Source: an uncultured Collinsella sp. (GTDB lineage: Bacteria; Actinomycetota; Coriobacteriia; Coriobacteriales; Coriobacteriaceae). Taken from it: a stretch of DNA of 64,000 nucleotides. The position numbers and the translations under genes were made by a program. The notes below the pieces were generated by a model. That model was not told the origin of the DNA. It searched no databases and saw nothing but the letters and a program-made list of their open reading frames with translations. The stretch covers positions 1 through 64,000 of the forward strand of contig CAAEEX010000097.1 of assembly GCA_900755005.1 (NCBI GenBank), written 5' to 3'. Below are positions 44,257-54,999 of the stretch, piece after piece; the stretch's first letter is position 1; each line of letters opens with the position of its first letter.

Positions 44257-46353
44257 TTACTTTTTGCGGGCAAGCTCACCGATGTTGGCAATGCCGGAGA
44301 AAACGGCCTCGAAGCGGTTGAGCAGCTTAAGGCGATTATCGCGAAGCTGCTCGTCCTTGTCCATGACCATGACCTCATCGAAGAAACGGTCGATGGGCGC
44401 GCGCAGGGCGGCGAGGGCGGCAAATGCGGTCGGGTAGTCCTCGGCAGCAAGGGCGGCATCGACGGCGGTCTGAGCAGCCTCGGAGGCGTCGGCGAGCGCA
44501 AGCTCGACCTCGCCCATCAGGCTGCGGTCATACTCCGCACCCAGCTCGGGCTTGGAGATATGCGCGGCGCGGGCATAGGCGGTCGCCAGGTTGTCGAACG
44601 TCTCAGCGTCGTTCTTGCGGGCCTCGTCGAGGGCGGCGCAGCGGGCGAAGAAGACGGACGGGGCGATGATGTGCACCGCGGAGACGGCGGCGACGGTATC
44701 GGCCGGAATCTTTTCGTCGCGGGCCATGCTCACCAGGCGGCCATGGAAGAAGTCACGAACCTGCTGGGCGACCTCGGCGGCGTCGAACTCAATGCCCTGC
44801 TCACTGTAGAGTTCGAGGGCAAAGTCGATGAGCGACGTGGGGTCGAACGGCAGACGGTCGCGCAGGATGTTGATAATGCCGATAGCGGCACGACGCAGCG
44901 CGTAGGGGTCAGAGGAGCCGGTCGGGGGCTCGCCGATGGCAAAGATACCGGCGATGGTATCGAGCTTGTCGGCGCAGGCCACGATGCAGCCAGCGGTGCC
45001 CTCGGGCAGCTCGTCACCGGCAAAACGGGGACGATAGTGATCGCGAATAGCATGGGCGACCTCGTCGTTCTCCCCCATCGCGGTCGCGTAATAACCGCCC
45101 ATCACGCCCTGCTGGCTCGTGAACTCGACGACGGCGTTGGACACCAGGTCTGCCTTGCACAGGTGTGCGGCGCGAGCAGCGTCGGCGGCAAGATGGGCGC
45201 CCAGGTGAGCCTCGCGGGCGATAGCGAGCGCGAGCTGCTCGATGCGCTCGGACTTGGCGAGCACGCTACCGAGCTTCTCCTGGAAGGCAACCTTGGACAG
45301 ACGCTCACGGAACTCGTCGAGGGAGATCTTCAGGTCCTCCTCGTAGAAGAACTTAGCGTCGTCCAGACGGGCGCGCACGACGCGCTCGTTACCGTCGATC
45401 ACTCGCTCGGCGTTCTCGGGCTTGCTGTTGGAGACGACCACGAACTCACGCGTCAGCTTGCCCTCGCCGTCATAGATCGGGAAGTAGCGCTGGTTGGTGA
45501 GCATGGACTCGCAGATAATCTCGTGCGGGACCTTGAGGAACTCCTCGTCGAAAGTACCGACGAGCACCGTCGGCCACTCGCAGAGGTTAATGACCTCCTC
45601 AAAGACCTTCTTGGGCGTATCGACATGGCAGCCGGGGCGAGCGGCCTCGACCTCGGAGATACCGGCAAGGATGGCCTCGCGACGGCGCTCGGCAGAAAGC
45701 ACGCCGGCGTCCTCGAGTACCTGCTCGTAGGCGGCGGGGCTGGCGACAACGTGGTCACCGGGGCCGAGCACGCGATGGCCGCGCGTGGTGTTGCCGCTCG
45801 TCACGTCGGCAAATGACACAGGCACAACATCCTCGCCCAGAAGGCAGCAAATCCAGCGGACCGGGCGCACGAAGGTGGCGTGCTCGTGGCCCCAGCGCTG
45901 GGAGCGGTAGTTGGGCCACTGCAGGCCGGCAATGGTCTTCTCGCACAGGGCCGTCAGGATCGGGGTTGCCGGTGCGGAGGGAATGTTCTTCTCGGCAAAG
46001 ACATACTCGCGACCGTCGGTATCCTCACGACGGACCAGGTCCTCGGCAGCCACACCGCACTTGCGGGCGAAGCCCTGGGCGGCCTTGGTGGCGTTACCGT
46101 CAGCGTCGAAGGCGATGTTTGCCGCGGGGCCACGCTTGACCTCGTGAACCTCATCGGTCGCGGTGGCGACGTCGGCAACGAGCGCAGCCAGGCGACGCGG
46201 GCTCGAGATCACGCGGACCTCGCCATGGGCCAGACCGGCCTCATCGAGGCCCTTGGCGATCATGGTACCAAGCTGCTTGACGGCATTATTCAGCGGTGCA
46301 GAGGGCATTTCCTCCGTACCGATCTCAAACAGGAAATCCTTAGCGTCTGCCAT
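44257..46353 (-). CDS. glyS: Glycyl-tRNA synthetase beta subunit
   Basis: tRNA-binding subunit of the alpha2-beta2 bacterial GlyRS. The 698-residue protein starts DFLFEIGTEEMPSAPL, has the central HD-like region and the C-terminal anticodon-binding part with DRFFDEVMVM. Full length. Three bases after glyQ. Confidence 0.96.
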   Translation of the reverse strand: MADAKDFLFEIGTEEMPSAPLNNAVKQLGTMIAKGLDEAGLAHGEVRVISSPRRLAALVADVATATDEVHEVKRGPAANIAFDADGNATKAAQGFARKCGVAAEDLVRREDTDGREYVFAEKNIPSAPATPILTALCEKTIAGLQWPNYRSQRWGHEHATFVRPVRWICCLLGEDVVPVSFADVTSGNTTRGHRVLGPGDHVVASPAAYEQVLEDAGVLSAERRREAILAGISEVEAARPGCHVDTPKKVFEEVINLCEWPTVLVGTFDEEFLKVPHEIICESMLTNQRYFPIYDGEGKLTREFVVVSNSKPENAERVIDGNERVVRARLDDAKFFYEEDLKISLDEFRERLSKVAFQEKLGSVLAKSERIEQLALAIAREAHLGAHLAADAARAAHLCKADLVSNAVVEFTSQQGVMGGYYATAMGENDEVAHAIRDHYRPRFAGDELPEGTAGCIVACADKLDTIAGIFAIGEPPTGSSDPYALRRAAIGIINILRDRLPFDPTSLIDFALELYSEQGIEFDAAEVAQQVRDFFHGRLVSMARDEKIPADTVAAVSAVHIIAPSVFFARCAALDEARKNDAETFDNLATAYARAAHISKPELGAEYDRSLMGEVELALADASEAAQTAVDAALAAEDYPTAFAALAALRAPIDRFFDEVMVMDKDEQLRDNRLKLLNRFEAVFSGIANIGELARKK

Positions 46354-46356
46354 GGC

Positions 46357-47268
46357 TTACGCCACCTCGCCTTCCTGGTCGGCATTCTCGTTGACTCCGG
46401 CGACCTCGGCCATGTAGGCCTCGCAGCACGCCTTGGCGACGGCGCGGACGCGCAGGATGTAGTTGGCACGCTCGACCGCGGACAGGGCGCCGCGGGCATC
46501 GAGCAGGTTAAAGGCGTGACTGCACTTCATGACGCAGTCGTAGGCCGGCAACGGCAGCTTGCGCTCCAGGCAGGAATGGCACTCGGCCTCGTAGTCTTCA
46601 AACTTCTGACGCATCATCTCGACGTTGGCGACCTCAAAGTTATAGGCACTGAACTCGCGCTCGTTCTCGAGGAACACGTCGCCGTAGGTCATGGGCGTGC
46701 CGTCGGGCAGATAGCTCCACACCAGATCGTAGACCGAGTTGACGCCCTGAGCGTACATGGCGATACGCTCCAGGCCATAGGTGATCTCGACGGGCACGGG
46801 GTCGACCTCGATACCGCCCACCTGCTGGAAGTACGTGAACTGCGTGACCTCCATGCCGTTGAGCCAGACCTCCCAGCCAAGGCCCCAGGCGCCCAGCGTC
46901 GGGCTCTCCCAGTCGTCCTCGACAAAACGGACGTCATGGTCGTTGGGGTCCAGGCCAATGGCAGCAAGAGACCCCAGGTAAAGCTCCTGAGCATTAACCG
47001 GAGAGGGCTTAATGAGCACCTGGAACTGATAGTAGTGCTGCATGCGGTTAGGGTTCTCGCCGTAGCGGCCGTCGGCGGGACGGCGGCAGGGCTGCGCATA
47101 GCAGGTGCGCCATTCGGCGGGACCGAGCGAGCGCAGCGTGGTCGCGGTATGGAAGGTACCGGCACCGACCTCGGAGTCATAGGGCTGCATAATGACGCAG
47201 CCCTGCTCGCCCCAGTACTGCTGGAGGCGCAGGATGATGTCTTGGAAGGAAAGCGATGAAGCGTTCAT
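46357..47268 (-). CDS. glyQ: Glycyl-tRNA synthetase alpha subunit
   Basis: Catalytic class II subunit of the heterotetramer. The 303-residue protein has [17 protein letters not shown], the [21 protein letters not shown]... motif 2 region and [11 protein letters not shown] motif 3. A TATAGT box on the minus strand (47315-47320) lies right after the lepB stop and may be its -10. Confidence 0.96.
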   Translation of the reverse strand: MNASSLSFQDIILRLQQYWGEQGCVIMQPYDSEVGAGTFHTATTLRSLGPAEWRTCYAQPCRRPADGRYGENPNRMQHYYQFQVLIKPSPVNAQELYLGSLAAIGLDPNDHDVRFVEDDWESPTLGAWGLGWEVWLNGMEVTQFTYFQQVGGIEVDPVPVEITYGLERIAMYAQGVNSVYDLVWSYLPDGTPMTYGDVFLENEREFSAYNFEVANVEMMRQKFEDYEAECHSCLERKLPLPAYDCVMKCSHAFNLLDARGALSAVERANYILRVRAVAKACCEAYMAEVAGVNENADQEGEVA

Positions 47269-47327
47269 GCCTCTAATATCCCCTCGTCGAAACGATTACA
47301 CGGTTAGGTACTGTACTATAGCGGTTT

Positions 47328-47891
47328 TTAGTCGATAGCGCCGATGCGGTTGAGCGGCCAGTAGCGCACAAGCGCCACAGCGATCAAATCAGAGCGATCG
47401 ACGGGACCAAAGTAGCGCGAGTCGGCAGAGTTTTCGCGGTTGTCGCCCATCACCCACACGCACCCGTCGGGAACGGTGTAGGGATAACTCACCTGGGCGC
47501 CAGGCGCTTGGACCGAAAGCGGCCAGCTCATGCCCGTCGTATAGTCCTCGTCGAGCGCTTGGCCGTCAACGACCACCTTGCCGTCCTGCAGGTCGACCGT
47601 CTGACCGGCCGTGGCGATGACGCGCTTTACCAGCACGTCATGCTCGGACGTGGCATCGGGGTTGTGGAACACCACGATATCGCCCTGTTTGACGGGCTGA
47701 CCGAGCTCGAGGCTCACCTTTTGTGCCAGGATCTGGTCACCAATCTCGATCGTGTCCTCCATGGAGCCGGTGGGCACCACAAAGGGCTCGACCACAAAGG
47801 TGCGGATCAGGAAGGTGGCCACGAGCGCGATTGCGATGACCGCGATCCACTCAAAGGCGCCCCTCAACGCGGAATGCTGCGATGGAACCAT
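47328..47891 (-). CDS. lepB: Signal peptidase I
   Basis: Membrane serine protease that removes signal peptides outside the cytoplasmic membrane. The 187-residue protein has one N-terminal anchor (about 13-33), the catalytic Ser in PTGSMEDT (S43), catalytic Lys in LVKRVIATAG (K89) and the box GDNRENSADSRYFG. ATG at 47891 is chosen because AGGAG is well placed; a GTG at 47897 overlapping the trmD stop is the alternative. It follows trmD, the usual position in Gram-positive bacteria. Confidence 0.94.
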   Translation of the reverse strand: MVPSQHSALRGAFEWIAVIAIALVATFLIRTFVVEPFVVPTGSMEDTIEIGDQILAQKVSLELGQPVKQGDIVVFHNPDATSEHDVLVKRVIATAGQTVDLQDGKVVVDGQALDEDYTTGMSWPLSVQAPGAQVSYPYTVPDGCVWVMGDNRENSADSRYFGPVDRSDLIAVALVRYWPLNRIGAID

Positions 47892-47893
47892 TC

Positions 47894-48652
47894 TCACTCC
47901 TCGCTCTGCGAATACGAAGCGTCCAGAATCTCCTGCGCGTATGCGCGCTCCTGGGGCGTAAGCCGCGCCGTCTCGATCAGGTCGGGACGCCAGCGGCAGG
48001 TGCGCTCGATGGCATTCTTACGGCGCCAGGCATCGACCTTGGCGTGATCACCGCTCACGAGCACTGGAGGCACGCCCTCGCCGTTGAACTCGGCAGGACG
48101 GGTGTACTGCGCGTACTCGAGCAGACCACCGTCCTCGGCAGTCGAGAATGACTCGTCCACGTTGCTCATCTCGTCACCAAGGGCGCCGGGAATCAGGCGT
48201 ACGACGGCATCGGCAACGACCATAGCGGGAAGCTCGCCGCCCGTGAGCACGTAATCGCCGATCGACAGGCGCTCGTCGGCATACGCATAGGCACGCTCGT
48301 CGACACCCTCGTAACGGCTGCACACAAACAGCAAGCGCTCGCTTTTGAGCAGGCGCTCGGCCACATGCTGTGTAAAGGGCTCGCCACAGGGGGTAAAAAA
48401 CACCACGGTGGGCTTAGGACCCTCGGAGCTAATAGCCTCAATGGCCTCGGCAATAGGCTCGACCTTCATGAGCATGCCCTGCCCGCCGCCGTACGGCTCG
48501 TCATCGACGGTACGATGGCGGTCGTGCGTCCAGTCGCGCAGGTTATACGCCTTAAAATCAAAAAGGCCGGCCTTGCGGGCGCGGCCCAAAATCGATGTGG
48601 ACATGACGGGCTCAAACATCTCGGGAAAGACCGAAAGGGTCTCAATCAGCAT
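47894..48652 (-). CDS. trmD: tRNA (guanine-37-N1)-methyltransferase TrmD
   Basis: Adds m1G37 to prevent frameshifting. The 252-residue SPOUT enzyme has the knot motifs PYGGGQGMLMK, SRYEGVDER and SIGDYVLTGGELPAM. GGAGG precedes ATG. Member of rpsP-khpA-rimM-trmD-lepB. Confidence 0.97.
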   Translation of the reverse strand: MLIETLSVFPEMFEPVMSTSILGRARKAGLFDFKAYNLRDWTHDRHRTVDDEPYGGGQGMLMKVEPIAEAIEAISSEGPKPTVVFFTPCGEPFTQHVAERLLKSERLLFVCSRYEGVDERAYAYADERLSIGDYVLTGGELPAMVVADAVVRLIPGALGDEMSNVDESFSTAEDGGLLEYAQYTRPAEFNGEGVPPVLVSGDHAKVDAWRRKNAIERTCRWRPDLIETARLTPQERAYAQEILDASYSQSEE

Positions 48653-48662
48653 GTTGTCCTCC

Positions 48663-49184
48663 CTACTTGTCCATATCGATCAGGCCGTCCATAACGTGGA
48701 CGGAAATTGTTCCAGTGTCGGGAAGATCGAGCACAACCTGCTCAATCACGGGAATCAGTACCTCGCCGTACCGATCACCCTCGACAACCCAAACATCGTT
48801 AGCGGGCGTCGACATGATCTCGACGATCGTGCCGAGCGAACCGAAGCGCTCATCGACCACCTCGCGACCCATCAGGTCGGTATAGGCAGCGTCGAGCGAA
48901 TCGAGCTCAAAGTCGTCACGATTTGCCAGCACGTAGCATCCCGTGATGCCCTCGGCGGCCGTTAAGTCGTCAATGCCCTCAAACGAGACCAGATCGCCAT
49001 CGCCCGTATCGGTGACGGACACGACCGTGCAAAAACGGTCGCGCTTGAGCGCCGGCGGCGTCAGGGCGACGCGCATACCCGGCTCTAATACAGAAGGAAG
49101 CCCCCGCAGCGGCTGCGCGAGGACCTCCCCCTTCCTTCCGTGCGGCTTGACCACACGGGCGATGTTTTTGTACTGGGACCTCAA
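48663..49184 (-). CDS. rimM: 16S rRNA processing protein RimM
   Basis: 30S maturation factor that binds S19. The 173-residue protein has the N-terminal VVKPHGRKGEVLA of the RimM beta-barrel and a C-terminal PRC-barrel (DLMGREVVDERFGSLGTI...). TTG start with a weak AGGA site four bases after the khpA stop, so reinitiation from khpA is likely. Confidence 0.9.
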   Translation of the reverse strand: MRSQYKNIARVVKPHGRKGEVLAQPLRGLPSVLEPGMRVALTPPALKRDRFCTVVSVTDTGDGDLVSFEGIDDLTAAEGITGCYVLANRDDFELDSLDAAYTDLMGREVVDERFGSLGTIVEIMSTPANDVWVVEGDRYGEVLIPVIEQVVLDLPDTGTISVHVMDGLIDMDK

Positions 49185-49188
49185 GGTC

Positions 49189-49473
49189 CTAGCCCAGAAC
49201 CTCTACCTCGACAGCAGTGTCGAGGCGAGCGGCCAGTGCACGGGCGAGCGTGCGAATGGCCTTGATGGTACGGCCACGACGGCCGATGACCTTAGCGACG
49301 TCATCCTCGGCGACAGAAACCTCAATCGTAGAAGCGTCGTCACCATCGATGACCTCAAGGCTCACGGAATCCGGGTCGTCGACGATCTGAACAACGAGAT
49401 ATTCGACGAGATCGGCGATGCGATCTGAGAGCATTGCCTCACCCTCGAGCTGTGCAGCGTCAACCTCAGGCAC
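49189..49473 (-). CDS. khpA: KH-domain RNA-binding protein KhpA
   Basis: Small RNA-binding protein that pairs with KhpB/Jag in other Gram-positive bacteria. The 94-residue product has a single KH domain with the GxxG loop IGRRGRTI. GTG at 49473 with GAGGAG inside the rpsP end decides the start; an internal ATG 13 codons later is less likely. Located between rpsP and rimM, its conserved position. Confidence 0.92.
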   Translation of the reverse strand: MPEVDAAQLEGEAMLSDRIADLVEYLVVQIVDDPDSVSLEVIDGDDASTIEVSVAEDDVAKVIGRRGRTIKAIRTLARALAARLDTAVEVEVLG

Positions 49474-49476
49474 GAT

Positions 49477-49818
49477 TTACTCCTCGGCGCCCTCAGCGGC
49501 CTCAGCGGCAGCCTTAGCGGCCTCGGCCTCTTTGGCGAGCTGCTTCTTGGACTTCTTGACGACGGTCTCGGTCTTCTCGCCCTCGTTGGCGGCCTTGACC
49601 AGAGCGGCGACGGCGTCGGTGAGCTGAGCGCCCTTGGACTGCCAGTCGGCGATCTTCTCGAGGTCGAGGTTGATGGTCTTGGGGGCGGTCATCGGGTTGT
49701 AGCGGCCAACCTCCTCGATGATACGACCGTCACGCGGGGCGCGGGAATCGGCGACGACGACACGGTAGTACGGACGCTTCTTAGCGCCGTGACGAGCAAG
49801 GCGAATCTTGACTGCCAA
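49477..49818 (-). CDS. rpsP: 30S ribosomal protein S16, extended C-terminus
   Basis: 16S-binding assembly protein. The product from TTG 49818 is 113 residues, starting [21 protein letters not shown] after the initiator. After the core (about 80 residues) is a Lys/Ala/Glu tail ([20 protein letters not shown]). GGAGGAG upstream fixes TTG over the earlier ATG at 49854. First gene of the operon. Confidence 0.94.
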   Translation of the reverse strand: MAVKIRLARHGAKKRPYYRVVVADSRAPRDGRIIEEVGRYNPMTAPKTINLDLEKIADWQSKGAQLTDAVAALVKAANEGEKTETVVKKSKKQLAKEAEAAKAAAEAAEGAEE

Positions 49819-49874
49819 AGGAAACTCCTCCAACCAAGCAGCTTTAGGCTGCAACTACAAACAAACAGTTGAAC

Positions 49875-49903
49875 ATAATACGCCATCGACGCGGGCAGGT
49901 GAA
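49875..49903 (-). promoter_or_regulatory. Promoter of rpsP-khpA-rimM-trmD-lepB
   Basis: Minus-strand TTCACC (49898-49903), 17-bp spacer, TATTAT (49875-49880); expected start about 50 bp before the rpsP TTG. Confidence 0.65.
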
Positions 49904-50058
49904 GTCCGTGAGACCAACTTCTTCGGTGTAGTCGAAGGCAAATCCATATCTTAGACAAGAATTCGGGATTTGCAAGCACATACACGCACCCCACATGAGC
50001 TGCGCGGTATACTCATGACATGGAAAGACGCGAACATACATACGGTTATGAGGATGCC

Positions 50059-51273
50059 ATGGGTGTCACGCCGCCTCCCTGGACGGGTCCGGCGGTGGGC
50101 CTCATGGACCTCGATGCGTTTTTTGCGAGCGTGGAGATGCTCGATCATCCCGAATGGCGCGGAAAGCCGCTCATCGTGGGCGGAGACGCCGATTCGCGTG
50201 GCGTCGTGTCCACGTGTTCGTATGAGGCGCGTCGCTTTGGCGTGCACTCTGCCATGGCCTCGGCCGAAGCGCGGCGCTTGTGCCCGCAAGCCATTTGGAC
50301 GCACGGGCACTTTGATCGCTACCGCGAGGTGAGCGCGCGGGTCATGGCGATTCTCGCCGACGAGACCCCGCGCGTTGAGCGCGTATCCATCGACGAAGCC
50401 TTTATCGATATCACACCGGGTCGCTTTGCGCCCGAGGACCCGCTGCTGGTTGCACGGCGTATAAGCGACCGCGTGGCAGCGCTGGGAGTGACGTGCTCCA
50501 TTGGCGTGGGCTGCAACAAGACGGTCGCAAAGATCGCAAGCGAGCGAGATAAGCCGTTTGGGCTGACCATCGTGCGCCCCGGAACCGAGCAGCGCTTTTT
50601 GGCCGCGCTGCCGGTATCTGCCATGAGCGGCATCGGGCGCTCGGCCGAGGAGCGACTGCGCCGTATGCGCATCTACACGCTCGGCGAGCTGTCACGCGCG
50701 CCGGAATCCACCTTGGCCTCTATTTTTGGCGTCAACGGCGAACGTATGCGTCAGCGTGCGCTGGGACTTGAAATCTCCGAAGTCACGAGTCTCGATGAAG
50801 AGCGTGTGGTCAAGTCGGTAAGCAATGAGCGCACCTTTGCGAAAGATTTGACTGAGCGCGGGGACATCGAAGCGGCGATTGCGCTGTTGGGCGAGTCAGT
50901 GGGACGCCGCCTGCGCCGTCAGGGACTGACGGGCGCCACGGTGACGCTCAAGCTCAAGTATTCGTATGGAAGCGGTCGCTCGGCACAGCGCCGGCTGCCT
51001 CATCCGACCGACGATGAGAACATCTTCGTGGCGGTTGCGCTCGAACTGCTCGACAACATCTGGCAGGAAGGCATGCATGTGCGTCTGGCGGGTATCGGCA
51101 TGAGCGACTTTGACCATCAGGGCGGCATCCAGACCGACCTGTTCTGCGAAGTCGACGACCGCGGAGCCCAGTCGAGCGACCGTCGCGACCTCTCAGTCGC
51201 CATCGACGCCGTCCGAGACAAGTTCGGCGACACCGCCCTATCCTTCGGCCGCCAATCCCGCTTCAATGATTAA
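50059..51273 (+). CDS. dinB: DNA polymerase IV (Y family)
   Basis: Translesion polymerase. The 404-residue protein has the catalytic acidic residues in LMDLDAFFASVE and SIDEAFID, the YEARRFGV finger segment, the HhH thumb (AMSGIGRSAEERL) and a little-finger domain. I prefer ATG at 50059 with GAGG in front; ATG at 50020 lies only seven bases after a TATACT -10-like box (50008-50013), so it would be almost leaderless. It is a lone plus-strand gene within a long minus-strand region. No clear LexA box is visible. Confidence 0.93.
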   Translation: MGVTPPPWTGPAVGLMDLDAFFASVEMLDHPEWRGKPLIVGGDADSRGVVSTCSYEARRFGVHSAMASAEARRLCPQAIWTHGHFDRYREVSARVMAILADETPRVERVSIDEAFIDITPGRFAPEDPLLVARRISDRVAALGVTCSIGVGCNKTVAKIASERDKPFGLTIVRPGTEQRFLAALPVSAMSGIGRSAEERLRRMRIYTLGELSRAPESTLASIFGVNGERMRQRALGLEISEVTSLDEERVVKSVSNERTFAKDLTERGDIEAAIALLGESVGRRLRRQGLTGATVTLKLKYSYGSGRSAQRRLPHPTDDENIFVAVALELLDNIWQEGMHVRLAGIGMSDFDHQGGIQTDLFCEVDDRGAQSSDRRDLSVAIDAVRDKFGDTALSFGRQSRFND

Positions 51274-51284
51274 CCGCCTTTGGG

Positions 51285-51328
51285 CAAAAAGAAAGCCGGG
51301 CAGGTGCGGAAAACCGCAACTGCCCGGC
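51285..51328 (-). terminator. Intrinsic terminator after rsfS
   Basis: GCCGGGCA (51295-51302) pairs with TGCCCGGC (51321-51328), with inner TGCGG/CCGCA and an AAAA loop; TTTCTTTTTG follows on the minus strand. It lies between convergent dinB and rsfS and may serve both. Confidence 0.85.
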
Positions 51329-51372
51329 GAAATGCGCGAGGCTAGCTAAAAAGCCCCGTATCAAATGAGCTA

Positions 51373-51828
51373 CTAGAGAAGATTGAGGGGGAGCTGGGGG
51401 GCGTCACCCCAGAGCTTTTCTAGGCGGTAGAAGTCGCGGGCTTCGGGAGTGAAGACGTGGACGACGACCGAGCCGTAGTCCATGAGCATCCAGGTCTTCT
51501 GCTCGCGGCCCTCGATGGAGAACGGATGCTCGCCGCAAGCCGCGGCGACCTTCTCCTCGATCTCGTCGACGATAGAATCGACCTGGCGGTTGTTGGTACC
51601 GGTGGCAAGCACAAAGTAGTCGCACACGTCGGAAAGCTCGGTCAGGTCGAGCACCTGCACGTCCTCGCCCTTCTTGTCGTAGGCGGCCTGCGCGGCGGCG
51701 CGGGCGACATCCTCGGCGGCGACACCGCTCGCGGACAGCGAGGCGGCGGTGCGGTCGGACGTGGCAACGAAACTCTTGTGCTCCACACCTTCAAGAATCT
51801 GCTCGTCAGTCATGGTCTCGTCGGCCAT
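51373..51828 (-). CDS. rsfS: Ribosomal silencing factor RsfS
   Basis: Binds L14 and blocks subunit joining when nutrients are low. The 151-residue protein has the DUF143 core: DLTELSDVCDYFVLATGTNNRQV and WMLMDYGSVVVHVFTPEARDFYRLEKLWGDA. There is a longer than usual N-terminal region (about 35 residues). ATG at 51828 follows AAAGAGG. Order obgE-nadD-yqeK-rsfS is conserved. Confidence 0.93.
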   Translation of the reverse strand: MADETMTDEQILEGVEHKSFVATSDRTAASLSASGVAAEDVARAAAQAAYDKKGEDVQVLDLTELSDVCDYFVLATGTNNRQVDSIVDEIEEKVAAACGEHPFSIEGREQKTWMLMDYGSVVVHVFTPEARDFYRLEKLWGDAPQLPLNLL

Positions 51829-51856
51829 GGAATACCTCTTTCTAGACACACCCGAG

Positions 51857-52480
51857 CTAGCGCAGCTGGGCGTAATGGTTGTAAATCGTAATAGCCGTGG
51901 GATAAAGATAGCGCCCGGACTGGATCACATAGACCAGACCCTGCGCAAAACAGGAGAAGAACAACTCATCGAGCGAGGACTTCCCCACCATCTTGCGCAG
52001 CGCATGGGCATAGTCGCCGTGACGGTTGGGCTCGATGGCATCGGCCACAAAGACCACCATATCGAGCGGCGTCATGTCGCAGGCACCCACGGTGTGACGG
52101 TCGACAGCCTGGAAAACGGCCGGTGACAGCTCGGGAAAAAGCTGCGGAAGCTCATAGGCGGCAACAGGGCCATGCAAAAGCGGCGTCGCGGCGGAAGGAG
52201 AGCCGGCAACCTTGATGCCATAGTGAAGCGCGCGGGCCACGAGCTCGTCATCGGAAAGAACCTTGTCCCAGTCGTGAATTAAGCCGGCGGCAGCCGCATC
52301 AAAGCGGTCAACGCCGTAGACCTCGGCCAGATGAAGTGCGGTCTCGGCAACACCCAGCGAATGCACATAGCGCTTGCGCTTATCTTTCATGCGAACATCG
52401 AGCAGCTCTTGAATGCGCTTGAGCAGCGCGCGCTCATCGCCCTCAAACTGATCCTCTACCGACAACGTAGCCCCCATCAC
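51857..52480 (-). CDS. yqeK: YqeK family HD hydrolase (Ap4A hydrolase, symmetrical)
   Basis: HD-domain diadenosine tetraphosphatase of the YqeK type. The 207-residue protein has the metal-ligand residues in VHSLGVAETA, AGLIHDWDK and HTVGACDMTPLDMVVFVADAIEPNR. The start overlaps the nadD stop (ATGA). The C-terminal position with TAITIYNHY is family-typical. Confidence 0.88.
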   Translation of the reverse strand: MMGATLSVEDQFEGDERALLKRIQELLDVRMKDKRKRYVHSLGVAETALHLAEVYGVDRFDAAAAGLIHDWDKVLSDDELVARALHYGIKVAGSPSAATPLLHGPVAAYELPQLFPELSPAVFQAVDRHTVGACDMTPLDMVVFVADAIEPNRHGDYAHALRKMVGKSSLDELFFSCFAQGLVYVIQSGRYLYPTAITIYNHYAQLR

Positions 52481-53154
52481 TCAAAATCTTCTTGGCCCAA
52501 ATCGGCATATAGCCTGCGCTTGCGAATGTAGCCGAGCACGGACTCGCTCGTAAGATAGCGCACGCTCATGCCGCGGGCAACTCGCTTACGAATGTTCGTC
52601 GAGCTGATCGCCAGCGCCGGAATCTGAATATAGCGCACGTCGAACGGCAGCCCCGACTCTTTAATTCGGGCACGCGCCGTATCGATATCAAAGCCCGGTC
52701 GCGTCGCCGCAATAAAGGTAGCAAGCTCAGCGATTCGTTCGGCATCATGCCAGGTCACAATATCGATAATCGCGTCGGCGCCCGTAATAAAGTAGAGCTT
52801 TACCTGCGGCGGGTAAAAGTCGCGAAGGGCATGAAGCGTATCGGCCGTATAGGTTACGCCCGGACGGTCAATCTCGAACCGGCTCGCCAAAAAGGCCGGG
52901 TTCGCGGCGGTGGCGAGGACCGTCATGGCATAACGGTCCTCGGCAGGCGTCACCGGCTTGTCAAGCTTAAAGGCGGGAGAGCCCGCCGGCATAAAGAGCA
53001 CAGCGTCCAAGTCGAGCGACTCGCGCGCCTGCTCGGCAGTCACCAGGTGCCCGTAATGAATCGGGTCGAATGTGCCGCCCATAATGCCAAGCCGAAACTC
53101 TTTGCCCTCTTTTATGGGCAGCTCGGGCAAACCGATTCCACCGCGCAGCGACAT
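52477..53154 (-). CDS. nadD: Nicotinate-nucleotide adenylyltransferase
   Basis: Makes deamido-NAD from NaMN and ATP. The 225-residue protein has the nucleotidyltransferase motif GGTFDPIHYGHL and the C-terminal ISSTNIRKR. About 20 extra residues precede the core. It starts 3 bp after the obgE stop, with GAGGGCGAG in front. Confidence 0.94.
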   Translation of the reverse strand: MSLRGGIGLPELPIKEGKEFRLGIMGGTFDPIHYGHLVTAEQARESLDLDAVLFMPAGSPAFKLDKPVTPAEDRYAMTVLATAANPAFLASRFEIDRPGVTYTADTLHALRDFYPPQVKLYFITGADAIIDIVTWHDAERIAELATFIAATRPGFDIDTARARIKESGLPFDVRYIQIPALAISSTNIRKRVARGMSVRYLTSESVLGYIRKRRLYADLGQEDFE

Positions 53155-53157
53155 GGC

Positions 53158-54636
<1,479 letters not shown>

Positions 54637-54640
54637 CTAC

Positions 54641-54683
54641 AAAAAGAGGGAGACCCTTGAATCCTAAAACTCAAGTGCCTCCC
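54641..54683 (-). terminator. Terminator of rplU-rpmA
   Basis: GGGAG (54648-54652) with CTCCC (54679-54683) and CTTGA/TCAAG (54656-54660 with 54671-54675), then CTCTTTTTG on the minus strand. Confidence 0.7.
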
Positions 54684-54708
54684 ACATATGTGCTCTATGA
54701 AGGGTGAA

Positions 54709-54966
54709 TTACGCGTTCGCGAGCGGGCGTACGCTGACCCTGTGCTTGATACCCTTGTGGAACTCAACGGTACCGTCGACCAGCGCGAACAGCGTGTCGT
54801 CCTTGCCACGGCCAACGTTCTCACCCGGGTGGATGTGAGTGCCGTGCTGACGGACGAGAATCGTGCCCGTGGTTACCGTCTGGCCGGCATAGCGCTTCGT
54901 GCCAAGGCGCTGACCGCGGGAGTCACGGCCATTACGGGAGGAACCGAGTCCTTTTTTGTGTGCCAT
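54709..54966 (-). CDS. rpmA: 50S ribosomal protein L27
   Basis: Its N-terminus reaches the peptidyl transferase centre. The 85-residue protein starts [15 protein letters not shown] after Met, without the cleaved N-terminal extension found in Firmicutes. Core [21 protein letters not shown]. 33 bp after rplU. Confidence 0.97.
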   Translation of the reverse strand: MAHKKGLGSSRNGRDSRGQRLGTKRYAGQTVTTGTILVRQHGTHIHPGENVGRGKDDTLFALVDGTVEFHKGIKHRVSVRPLANA

Positions 54967-54999
54967 TGTGTATACCTACTCTTTCGTTACGAGTGTAAT

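Noticed and set aside
50008..50060. Possible LexA/SOS box before dinB (GAAC...GGTT)
   Set aside because: The half-sites are nine bases apart rather than four and the match is poor, so SOS control cannot be claimed.
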